The translations under genes were made by a program, and so were the position numbers. From contig JBBBWG010005647.1 in the NCBI GenBank assembly GCA_037176905.1, forward strand, positions 1-27,675: a stretch of 27,675 bases of DNA, given 5' to 3'. Of this stretch, positions 8,370 to 17,028 are shown piece after piece. How positions within the stretch are numbered: position 1 is the first letter of the stretch; each line of letters starts with the position of its first letter. The notes under the pieces are model-generated. The model made no database searches. It was given only the letters and a program-made list of their open reading frames with translations, and had not been told where the DNA came from. The stretch comes from Azolla pinnata. Its lineage: Eukaryota; Streptophyta; Polypodiopsida; Salviniales; Salviniaceae.

Positions 8370-11300
8370 ATGGCGTCTTACTACAGACCTGGGTTTCTGC
8401 CCCTTCCTCCGTCTCCGCGCTCTGACAGAGCCCAGATGCGATCCAACTACACAGGTGAGTCCTGCAAGACCCTGGGCCATTTCACACTTCGAGGCATCGA
8501 ATCTGTAATTGCTACCGACTGGAAGCAGAGACGGGAGCTCTAACCCTAAACCCTAACCCTAACCCTAAATCGGATTTGTGTTTGTGGAGTAGGGGACCAT
8601 TCAGAGGAGCTATGGCAAGCTTGCGCAGGGCCGCTGGTGTATGTCCCCAAGACGGGAGACAAGGTCTGGTACTTCCCTCAAGGCCACATGGAACAGGTAA
8701 GCAAGAAGCTTCCATGACCAGTCAAAGAGAGGGAATTAGGGTTAGGGTTCATGACCCAGTGTGAGTCGGGGTATGGATTTCAGGCTATGTAGTGCTCTAG
8801 GCCAAGGGGAAGTTTTGCCTCGGAAGGGTTAGGGTTAGGGTTAGGGTTTGGCTCAGGGAATGAGAGTGGGGGCTCTGAGTTTGCTGCAGTTGAAGCTTTG
8901 GCTTGTGAAGTTCAACTAGGTTTTGGGGGTTTGTGAATTAGGGTTTGGGAGTGGGCGATTTTAGGGTTTCAAGGTGGATCGTTCGGGCCTCTGGGTTGCG
9001 ATCTAGGGTTAGGTTTAGGTTTAGGGTTAGGGTTCGGGTTAGGGTTAGGGTTCCATGTGACTGAAATGATGCAGATCCAGTGGTTTTTTGGGGGTTTGTG
9101 AATTAGGGTTTTGCTGGAAGATTTTTAGGGTTTCAAGGTGGATCGTTCAGGCCTCTGGGTTGCGATCTAGGGTTAGGGTTAGGGTTAGGGTTAGGGTTAG
9201 GGTTCCATGTGACTGTGAAATGATGCAGATCCAATGGTTTTTCCCAGGTCGCTGCCTCTACTGCTCCGCAATCTGGAAGCTCTCTGCAGTCGCTTCCGAA
9301 TTCGGGCTTGGACTCGCAAATTCTCTGCCGCGTTGTGCACAGAACCCTCAGCGTAAGTTCTAAACCCTAACCCTAACCCTAACCCTAACCCTAATCTCGC
9401 CCCCCTCCCCATGAACCGGCTATGGCGGCTTCTGACTGCATCTGTCTGGATCGAGATCTGAGCTCCAGCAAACAACAGGAAGCTGCTAAACCTGCAAGAA
9501 CCCGTAATTGGGTCTAACCCTAAACCCTAAGCCCATCCATTTCCATTAGCCCTAACCCTAAAACCTAACCCTAACCCTAACCCTAACCCTAACCCTAACC
9601 CTAGTCTTAGCCGGGCTCCATCTCGAGCCTCATGCCCAGGCATTCCGCCGAAACATAGAAGGCTTGCCCTAATCCGGGCCTTTAACCCTAACCCTAAACC
9701 TAAGAGCAGCGGATACCTCCATGAACCCTAACCCTAACCCTAACCCTAACCCTAACCCTAACCCTAACCCTAAGTCTAGTCCTTCGATTCTGGCTATGGA
9801 AGCATCGGATCTGAGACCTCAGAACGTTCTGGCCATGAAAGGGCTTTGTTGTCTAGCCCTAAAACCCTAATCCCAGAGAAACCCTATTCCCAGTCTCCCT
9901 GATTCTGCTGATCCTGTCTAGATCTCTCGAGACCATGCAAAGCCTCCACTGTCGCTAACCCTAACCCTAATTTTCTGTGCAGGCGGAGCGCGAGACCGAC
10001 GAGGTTTATGCACAGATTTCCCTGCTCCCCATAGCCCCGGAGCTCGGAGACATTTCGCCGCCCGATCCGAACAAGCGCGAAGCAGAAGCTCCTCCTCCTC
10101 CTTCTCCTTCTCCTTCCCCTGCAGCCAAGGAAGGTCCGCAGAGATCTGTCCGCTTGTTTACGAAGATACTCACAGCTTCGGATACAAGCACTCATGGAGG
10201 ATTCTCTGTGCTGAGGAAGCACGCAGAAGAATGCCTTCCTCCTCTGGTAAGGAGAAACAGAACGGCGACTGTTCCTTCCTTCTTCTTCTGGGGATTTGGA
10301 TGAACACAGAGAGGAAGAAGAATCCCACATCTCTTTCCTGTTCTTGTTCCTCAGATTCGCCATTGATTCTCTGTTTTCTTTCTCCCTTCCAGGACATGGC
10401 ACAGGACACACCCAGCCAAGAGCTTGTGGCAAAGGATCTTCATGGCCATGAATGGAAGTTCCGGCATACCTATCGAGGTACGAGCTTTGAAAGCCCGCAA
10501 ATCTTACTCTTGAATGCCGTTTTCTTCTGAAGAGGTGCATGCAAAATTCAGATGCTGATCTTTCTCGGAAGCAGCAGGCTCTTCGAGTTCCGATCTCAGC
10601 TTCTTTGTTCATGCTCATGCCATTGTGTCTTTGTGTGCTTCTCTTTTGGAAGAGATGCANNNNNNNNNNNNNNNNNNNNNNNNNNNNNNNNNNNNNNNNN
10701 NNNNNNNNNNNNNNNNNNNNNNNNNNNNNNNNNNNNNNNNNNNNNNNNNNNNNNNNNNNAATTCAGATGCTGATCTTTCTCAGAAGCAGCATGCTCTTGG
10801 AGTTCTGATCTCAGCTTCTTTGTTCATCATGGTTCATGCCATTGTGTCTTTGTGTGCTTCGCTTTTGGAAGAGATGCAAATTCAGATGCTGATCTTTCTC
10901 AGAAGCAGCATGCTCTTGGAGTTCTGATCTCAGCTTCTTTGTTCATCATGGTTCAAGCCATTGTGTCTTTGCGTGCTTCTCTTTTGGAAGAGATGCAAAT
11001 TCAGATGCTGATCTCTCTCAGAAACAACATGTGCTTAGAGTTCTGATCTCAGCTTCTTTTTTATGGTCATGCCATTGTGCCTTTGTGTGCTTCTCTTTTG
11101 GAAGACATGCAAATTCAGATGCTGATCTCGCTCACAAGCGACATGTGCTTAGAGTTCTGATCTCGGCTTTTTTTTTTTTTTCATGTTCATGCCATTGTCT
11201 TTGTGTGTTCTCTTTTGAAGAGAGATGTAATTCAGATGCTGATCTTTCTCAGAAGCAACTTGTGCTTAGAGTTCTGATCTCTGCTTCTTTTTCATGTTCA

Positions 11301-14300
11301 TGCCGTTGTCTTTCTGTGCTTCTTCTCTCAGGTCACCCCAGGAGGCATTTGTTAACAACAGGCTGGAGTGTATTTGTGAGCAGCAAGAAGCTCTTGGCAG
11401 GGGATGCTGTTATTTTCCTAAGGTAAAGGAAAAGGGTTGTTTGTATGCACATGGTTCAAAATCTCTGTGCTGCATACTACAGTCTCAATGAATAGATTCA
11501 TTCTGCTTTCACAAAAGACTCAAATCATTGAGAAGATTCATTCTTCTGTGACAAAGACTCAAACCAATTTTGATGGAAACAGAGGGGAAAATGGAGATCT
11601 TCGAGTCGGAATCCGGCGGGCTAAACGCCAACAAACCGTTCAACAAGCGGTAATGTCCAGCCATAGCATGCATATGGGTGTTGTAGCAACTGCAAACCAC
11701 GCGATCGGAACTCGAACTATGTTCTCTGTCTTCTACAAACCCAGGTAATTAGCCTTTTTCTGCATTGTGCTATAGTATATTGCCGACTCATCCTGTATTT
11801 GGAGATGAATGATCCGCTGAGATACCTCTGGATTTTCATGAACCAGCCCCTCGATTTTCGCTATGCTATGCCAAACCTGTGAGATTGTTGATTTGGGTTC
11901 CTCTCTCTTTCTCTCAATGTAATTTCTGAACAGGGTAAGCCTTTCAGCATTCCTCGTACCTGTGGATAAATTGGCAAAGGCAGTGTCCGTAAGCTTATCG
12001 GTCGGAATGAGATTCAAGATGAGATTCGAGACAGATGATGCTTCCGATCGGAAGTATGGACCACCAGTTTCTCTCTGTGTCAATGATGATGTCCTTCATT
12101 TGCAGAGCATTGACATATAAAATCTGTGTTTTTGTGCCTTTTGTTGTTTCCTGACATGGAAAAGCTGTGTTGGAACCATAACGGGTCTTGAAGATCTGGA
12201 TGCCACAAATTGGCCAAAATCAAAATGGCGAGCTGTGAAGGTGAATTGGGATGAGAACAACAGTAGTGAATGGCCTGACAGAGTCTCACCGTGGGAGATC
12301 GAGCTTTCTGTTTCATCTCCAATGGTGAACCCCCCTCCCAATGTTTCTCGGAACAAACGCATCCGTCCATTGGTCTCCACTCCTACTGCAACAGAGTTTG
12401 CAGGACTAAGTAAGGGAGAAATCTGATTACACAAAGAGCATGGTGCCCTGCAGCTCTGTGTTTGTCTGTAGGTGCATATACTGCATATGCATCTACATAC
12501 ACATCAAATAAATCTCATATACACATGCTTGCAAATGTACAAATAAATCTCATATACACATGCTTGCAAATGTATAAATAAAATCTTTTATACACATGCT
12601 TGCAAATGTATAAATAAAATCTTTTATACACATGCTTGCAAATGTACAAATAAATCTCATATAGACATGCTTGCAAATGTATAAAATGCTTGCAAATGTA
12701 CAGATAAATCTCGTAAATGCATGCTTGCAAATGTACAAATAAATCTCATATAGACATGCTTGCAAATGTATAAATAAATCTTTTGTACACATGCTTGCAA
12801 AATGTACAAATAAATCTCGTAAACACATGCTTGCGTTCATACAGGGCACATATGTATGGATATAAACAGATAGTGAGATGTGTTATAGATCTATGGCCAT
12901 GCACCTTACACAAGCTATTCTTTGTTTTTTACAGATTCTGGCAGCCAATCTCAGTTTTCGAGGGTCTTACAAGGTCAAGAAACTCGAAACGTGGTGGTGA
13001 GGCCTGTGTGGAGATCATCACAAGAAAACCCTCATTCGCATCTAATGCATGTACAACAGCAGCATCCTGGAGGTGTCTCTGGAAACCCATCTTTGCCATT
13101 ACCTACCCTGAGGACACCTTTCTACACCACGTACTCCTCCTCTCAGGCTGAATCAGTAGCATCACCCCGGGTCCAACAAGCACAACAGCAGCATGGAGTC
13201 ATGGATGGACATGGATTTCCTCATGGGTCTACATGGACATCACTCTTGTCATTCAAGGGGCCCTCAAATCCTCCAATTTGGCAAGACAAAGCGCTTGTTT
13301 CGATAGGAACTGCACCACAGGAACAGCAACAGCAACATCAACAGCCACATCAACAGCAACAGCAATATCAGCACCAGCAACACCATTATCAACATCAGCA
13401 ACAATCCCTTCACATACATCCCAATTCTTCATTTTCTTTATGGGAGGCAACCAACCAGCAAGAAAAGCCTGCGAGTGTTCCGGCTCCACCCACGATTCCT
13501 GCCCCATCAGTAGAGAGTGGATGCAAGCTGTTCGGAATCTCTTTGACGGACTCATTGGGCCCTCCTAAGCCGACTAAACCTATGCTTCAAGTGGATAATG
13601 ATGGTGTTTCTACTACTCATGCCCTTCATGTGGATAATGTTGTTATCTCTACTTATCACGCCGTTCAAGTGGATAGTGGTGTCACTACTCATAATGCCCA
13701 TCATGTGCATAATGTTGTCAATGCACATGCAACTACATCACATGCCGATGGTAATGAGGCTGAGGTACATAAGCCTGTCAAATCAGATGCTACATCCGAG
13801 CCTGACAGGACTGAACAGAATGTTGGTGAATCTCGTTGTTCAACCAGGAGTCGCATAAAGGTGCGTATCGCGAATCCCATTTCGAACAAAGATTTCTTTT
13901 ACTACTTTTCTTAAAAGTGCTAGACTTAAGCCCTAAAGTCGTGATTCATTATCCCACATGCCTCTCTGTGGTGCTTTTCTTTTCCCCCTCCCCTTAGGTC
14001 ATCAAGAAAGGGAGCATGGTTGGGAGAGGGATCGACTTGACTAGATTTGACAACTATGTGAGCTTGCTCGAAGAGCTCGAATCCATGTTTAACATGAAAG
14101 GAGAGCTAACTGACCCTTCAAAGGGCTGGCAAGTGGCGTATAGCGATAGTGACGGGGATACCATGCAAGTTGGAGATGATCCTTGGATGTAAGTACATGC
14201 AACTGTCTGCATTTTGTACTGATTCTACCATTTTGTTGGATTGGTTAGATCCATCGTGTGTTTTTCTTGTGTAAAGAAGAAAGAAAAGGATGGTTGTAAA

Positions 14301-14471
14301 AAATGGGGTTATGACATATATGCTTCTCTTATGTGTTTATACAGGGAATTTTGTGGCATGGTGAAGAAACTTTATATAATAAGTCCTGAAGAAATCGAGA
14401 AGGGAGACGGGCCTTGCACGAAAGAGGGTTATAGAACCGGAGAAGAACATGGATGTTCTCTGCAGGGCTGA
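8370..14471 (+). CDS. ARF: auxin response factor, class B-like (ARF2/3/4 type), 12 exons, 834 aa
   Basis: Transcription factor that binds TGTCNN auxin-response elements in the nucleus. Exons: 8370-8454, 8593-8696, 9248-9352, 9983-10246, 10393-10477, 11332-11422, 11583-11744, 11934-12053, 12165-12409, 12935-13860, 13998-14188, 14345-14471. All introns are GT-AG and keep frame. The N-terminus has [20 protein letters not shown] (dimerisation half). The B3 domain spans about 155-258, with [20 protein letters not shown] and [20 protein letters not shown]. The residues matching the DNA contacts reported for Arabidopsis ARF1 are present (H169, R214, P217, R219, T224, S227). The ARF domain runs to about 378. 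The middle region has RVLQGQE (430-436, the tasiR-ARF site), a Q/H tract (549-578) and KLFGI (618-622), which resembles the R/KLFGV repression motif. The PB1 domain (about 726-815) keeps D779-D781-D783 and GDDPW. RVLQGQE, KLFGI and the tasiR-ARF site point to class B, a repressor. The exact clade is not settled. Junctions are untested. Confidence 0.93.
8541..8569 (-). repeat. telomere-like repeat in ARF intron 1 (CCCTAA on plus strand)
   Basis: Four CCCTAA(A) units in the 138-bp first intron. C-rich on the sense strand, the opposite of intron 2. Confidence 0.85.
8739..9204 (+). repeat. TTAGGG arrays in ARF intron 2 (G-rich on sense strand)
   Basis: Clusters at about 8739-8750, 8826-8850, 9005-9052 and 9169-9204. 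The last has six consecutive GGG runs at exact 6-base spacing, which fits a G-quadruplex in the pre-mRNA. The units are mostly hexamers (TTAGGG). Confidence 0.9.
8924..9247 (+). repeat. tandem duplication (~160 bp) of the 3' end of ARF intron 2
   Basis: Two copies share GGGGGTTTGTGAATTAGGGT, then CAAGGTGGATCGTTC(A/G)GGCC, TGCGATCTAGGGTTAG, and CCATGTGACTG...AAATGATGCAGATCCA. The first copy runs from about 8924 to 9084 and the second to the exon 3 acceptor at 9247. The right copy ends in TTTTTCCCAG (used acceptor). The left copy has TTTTTTGGGG in its place. Confidence 0.85.
9361..9970 (-). repeat. CCCTAA arrays in ARF intron 3 (C-rich on sense strand)
   Basis: Clusters at about 9361-9395, 9515-9529, 9550-9603, 9684-9703, 9724-9773 (eight hexamers in a row) and 9957-9970. 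They are the exact complement of the arrays in intron 2, across the 105-bp exon 3. Confidence 0.9.
10541..11331 (+). repeat. ~118-bp tandem repeat filling ARF intron 5 up to its acceptor
   Basis: Units start at AAATTCAGATGCTGATC near 10545, 10760, 10878, 10997, 11111 and 11229, with periods of 114-119 bp. An unknown number is hidden by a 100-N gap. Each unit ends CATGCCATTGTGTCTTTGTG followed by CTTCTCTTTTGGAAGAG. In the last unit the end is the working 3' splice site (CTTCTTCTCTCAG before exon 6), so the array looks like an amplified intron end. The period is not a multiple of three, so the open frames through it shift from copy to copy and are not genes. Confidence 0.9.
10660..10759. other. 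assembly gap of exactly 100 N inside the intron 5 repeat
   Basis: 100 consecutive N, a size often used for gaps of unknown length. It sits inside the tandem array, which is the likely cause. The true copy number and intron length are unknown. Confidence 0.95.
12410..12426 (+). other. in-frame stop soon after the ARF exon 9 donor
   Basis: If the donor at 12410 is not used, the frame runs five more codons (SKGEI) and stops at TGA 12424-12426. The product would be about 425 aa: dimerisation, B3 and most of the ARF domain, without the middle region or PB1. Confidence 0.6.
12495..12840 (+). repeat. ~36-bp tandem repeat in ARF intron 9 with poly(A)-signal-like words
   Basis: Nine full units of TGCTTGCAAATGTA(C/T)AAATAAATC plus TCATATACACA and a partial tenth. 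Spacing is 20-39 bp. AATAAA occurs eight times, nearly always just after TGTA, the pair of words typical of plant far- and near-upstream polyadenylation elements. The minus-strand open frames are repeat shadows. Confidence 0.9.
12961..12981 (+). promoter_or_regulatory. tasiR-ARF target site in ARF exon 10
   Basis: The 21-base site contains GGTCTTACAAGGTCAAGAA and, from memory of the conserved TAS3 tasiR-ARF, pairs with it at all positions except the outermost 5' target base. It encodes VLQGQE of the RVLQGQE motif. Only one such site was seen in the coding sequence. Arabidopsis ARF3 and ARF4 are described with two, ARF2 with one. Confidence 0.9.
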
Positions 14472-15593
14472 TTCCACGCATCTCCATTGATGCAGAATAT
14501 CGATCGTGAGATCGTCAATCGTCGATCGTCGATCGCCATTAGTCGGGGTTTCGAGCTGTCAGATCGTCAATCACTGATCACCAGGTCATGGAGTCGCAAA
14601 TGGCTGATCGGTGAATCTTGGAACTTGTTTTCTCTCTTTTGTTTCGGTGAACGATTATGTATGGTATCGGCTATGGCTCTCTCTCCCCCTCTATTTTGTT
14701 ATCTATATATATACAGCCATAGCTGAAAGCTGCAAAGGCGGCGGCGTGTGTCTTGGTTTAATCTTCATAACTATCTATCTATCAGCTTTTCTTTTGAAGC
14801 ACCAAAAAAAACCCTCACAAAAAGTACCTATCTTTCTTGGAGCTGAGGATCATCTGGACAGCCTATCCTGCATTGGTGTTGGTTTTTCCAGGTGAAGAAG
14901 GAACAGCTTATTTTAACAGCTTTTTTGTTTGTTGTATATGCAGAGCTCTCTATCTCTCTCTCACAACACATTCACCTTCACATCCTTTTTTGTTAACACA
15001 GCTGATCATCCCCATCTCTCATCCTCAAATCCTCATTATCATCATCACCAGTGTATATGAGATTATATGATGCCTATGTAGCATTTAACTTCTACTTCTC
15101 TATATATATGCATATACATATACTACTATAATATACATAGTGTACAATGAATGCCCTCTCCTTCGCCTTAGGACCGGAAAGAAAAGCCGATGTAATGTAT
15201 AGTAGCAACAACAAGAAAAACAGAGTGTTTTCTGGTATATTTAGCTTGTTTTGGAGCTTGGTTTTTTAGCAGCTTTTGCTAGCTCTTCCTTGCTTCTCTT
15301 GTTTTTTTTTTTGGCAACCACCCATCCCTCTCTCCAATCCCCCATATCCCCCATCCTCCAAAAGACTAGTGGTGTTTGAAGTAGAAAGTCTTTGGGGGAT
15401 TTGACAAAAGAGGAAGGAAGAAGAATGAAGAAGAAGAAGAGCTCTCTTCTATTTGGATTTTTGTAGCTTTGTTTTTTGTTTTTGATGGGTTCAATTTCTC
15501 CTCCCATCCCTTGGTTTCTGTTCTGTTTTTTGTTTGGTTGTGGAATCTGCTGCCTTTGTGTGCAAGGCAGCCATGGTAGACATCTGTCCCATC
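14472..15593 (+). other. ARF 3' UTR and downstream flank
   Basis: Begins right after the TGA. A GATCGTCAATCG-type self-complementary patch lies at 14498-14580. TGTA-rich AT sequence (about 15050-15215, including GATGTAATGTATAG) is the most likely poly(A) area, though there is no clear AATAAA. No further exon was found. Confidence 0.45.
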
Positions 15594-15674
15594 ATCACCA
15601 TTCATCACCATTCATCACCATTCATCACCATTCATCACCATTCATCACCATCCACCACCATCACCATCACAAAT

Positions 15675-15706
<32 letters not shown>

Positions 15707-15753
15707 CCCACCATCATCTTCATCATTTTCCTCAAAGTCTCTTTTGTCAAAGA

Positions 15754-15803
<50 letters not shown>
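15594..15803 (+). repeat. (ATTCATCACC)n, (CAT/CAC)n and (CT)n microsatellites
   Basis: Six exact 10-base units from about 15597 to 15655, then CAC/CAT triplets to about 15725, then about 24 CT dinucleotides at 15756-15803. Confidence 0.95.
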
Positions 15804-15806
<3 letters not shown>

Positions 15807-16018
15807 TGTCTGGCAACTTGCAATTTGGAAAAGTGTGATGAAGAAAGAAGGGTGAGGGGGAAGAGGGGGCCCTGATTCAATGTGGAAAAAAGAAAGAGAG
15901 GAGGAAAAAGGGAAAGAAAGAAGGCGGGGGGAACGATGCGGGGGAAGGGCGGGCTTCTCGTGTTGTTGCATTTTTGCACACATGGCACGGAGAAATCGCG
16001 TGCGAGTCGGCGGCGCTT

Positions 16019-16150
16019 GAATGCGCAGCGAAGAAGATCGATCGAATGCGCAACAAAAGATCGATCGGTCGATCGAATGCGCAACAAAAGATCGATTGAA
16101 TGCAACAAAAGATCGATCGAATGCACAACAAAAGATCGATCGATGAATCG
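16019..16150 (+). repeat. short tandem repeat GATCGATCGAATGCGCAACAAAA
   Basis: Four diverged copies of AATGC(G/A)(C)AACAAAAGATCGATC, each about 22-36 bp, joined by GATCGATC words. Confidence 0.8.
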
Positions 16151-16261
16151 GATGTGTATTGCGTGGTGGAAGATGCGGGAATCGATTCGTTTCTCTTTGT
16201 TTGTATGAACCCTTGGCTAGTTCATTCACAGTTCAGACAAGCTGGCCCGTGTGGTGTTGGA

Positions 16262-16512
16262 GGCTACATCTGATCGTAAGCGATCAATCTGGATAAGGAA
16301 ATAGAAGAGAGGAGTCTGTACAAGTCGGGCCGCGCTAGATCTCATCGTAAGCAATATCGATAAGGAAATAGAAGCGAGCGAGCGAGAGAGAGAGTTCATA
16401 CAAGCTGGCTAGATCTGATTGTAAGCAATATAGGTAAGGAAATAGAAGAGAGGAGTTTATACAAGTTCGATCTGATCGTAAGCAATCTGGAGAAAGAAAC
16501 AGAAGAGAGGAG
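16262..16512 (+). repeat. four-copy ~60-bp degenerate tandem repeat
   Basis: Units follow the pattern GATCTGATCGTAAGCAATCT, then GGATAAGGAAATAGAAG, then AGAGGAGTTTATACAAG. Copies begin near 16268, 16338, 16408 and 16470. No coding potential. Confidence 0.8.
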
Positions 16513-16587
16513 AGATATCCGTAACCATGGAAGCTTCTAGAAAGTTCTTAAATATTGAATGTATAGTCTGTTATCGTTTATGTAAAA

Positions 16588-17028
16588 GGAAGAATCACCC
16601 AAAAACCGCCTAACAAAATTATAAATTACATTTTAACGCCTGCTGAAACTGGAACTTACAAATTCACGTCCAGTTTTAAAAGTTAATGCGCCGTTAATTG
16701 ATTAACACCGAATCGGTTAATTGTGAGCTCAATTAGCATCAACTCAACTAATTGATTAATGCTCGATTAATTGGGTAATACCAAATTAATGCCTTAATCG
16801 CTTGATTAGATTCTAAAATTACTAGCTTTCATTAATTGAGTATGGTAAGGGAATCGACTAAGATCAATTATTGGGAAGTGATTAGGATTAAAATCAATTA
16901 ACGTTATACTCACGGAATCAATCGGGTGTCAAGTTTTTAAGAGCAGGCGTCGATTTGTAATCTGTGATTTTAGTCGGCGTTAAACTGTAATTTATAATTT
17001 CTCTAGGCGTTTTCGGGTAATTCTCCCC
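16588..17028. mobile_element. MITE-like element with ~95-bp terminal inverted repeats
   Basis: The left end (GGAAGAATCACCCAAAAACC, then GCCTAACAAAATTATAAATT, then ACATTTTAACGCC) matches the reverse complement of the right end (GGGAGAATTACCCGAAAA, then CGCCTAGAGAAATTATAAAT, then TACAGTTTAACGCC). I estimate 75-80% identity over about 95 bp. The 250-bp core is AT-rich with ATTAATTGATTAAT words and has no coding frame. I could not find a clear target-site duplication, so the superfamily is open. A decayed relative may lie at 6105-6490. Confidence 0.75.

Noticed and set aside
9361..9973. True chromosome end
   Set aside because: The CCCTAA arrays are short, occur in both orientations and lie inside introns of an intact gene, so they are interstitial.
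10541..11331. CRISPR-like or coding repeat array
   Set aside because: Units are directly adjacent with no unique spacers, the period is not a multiple of three, and the array lies inside a plant intron.
14498..14580. microRNA-type hairpin after the ARF stop
   Set aside because: The GATCGTC/GATCGCC words are self-complementary short repeats and do not form one clean stem of precursor type.
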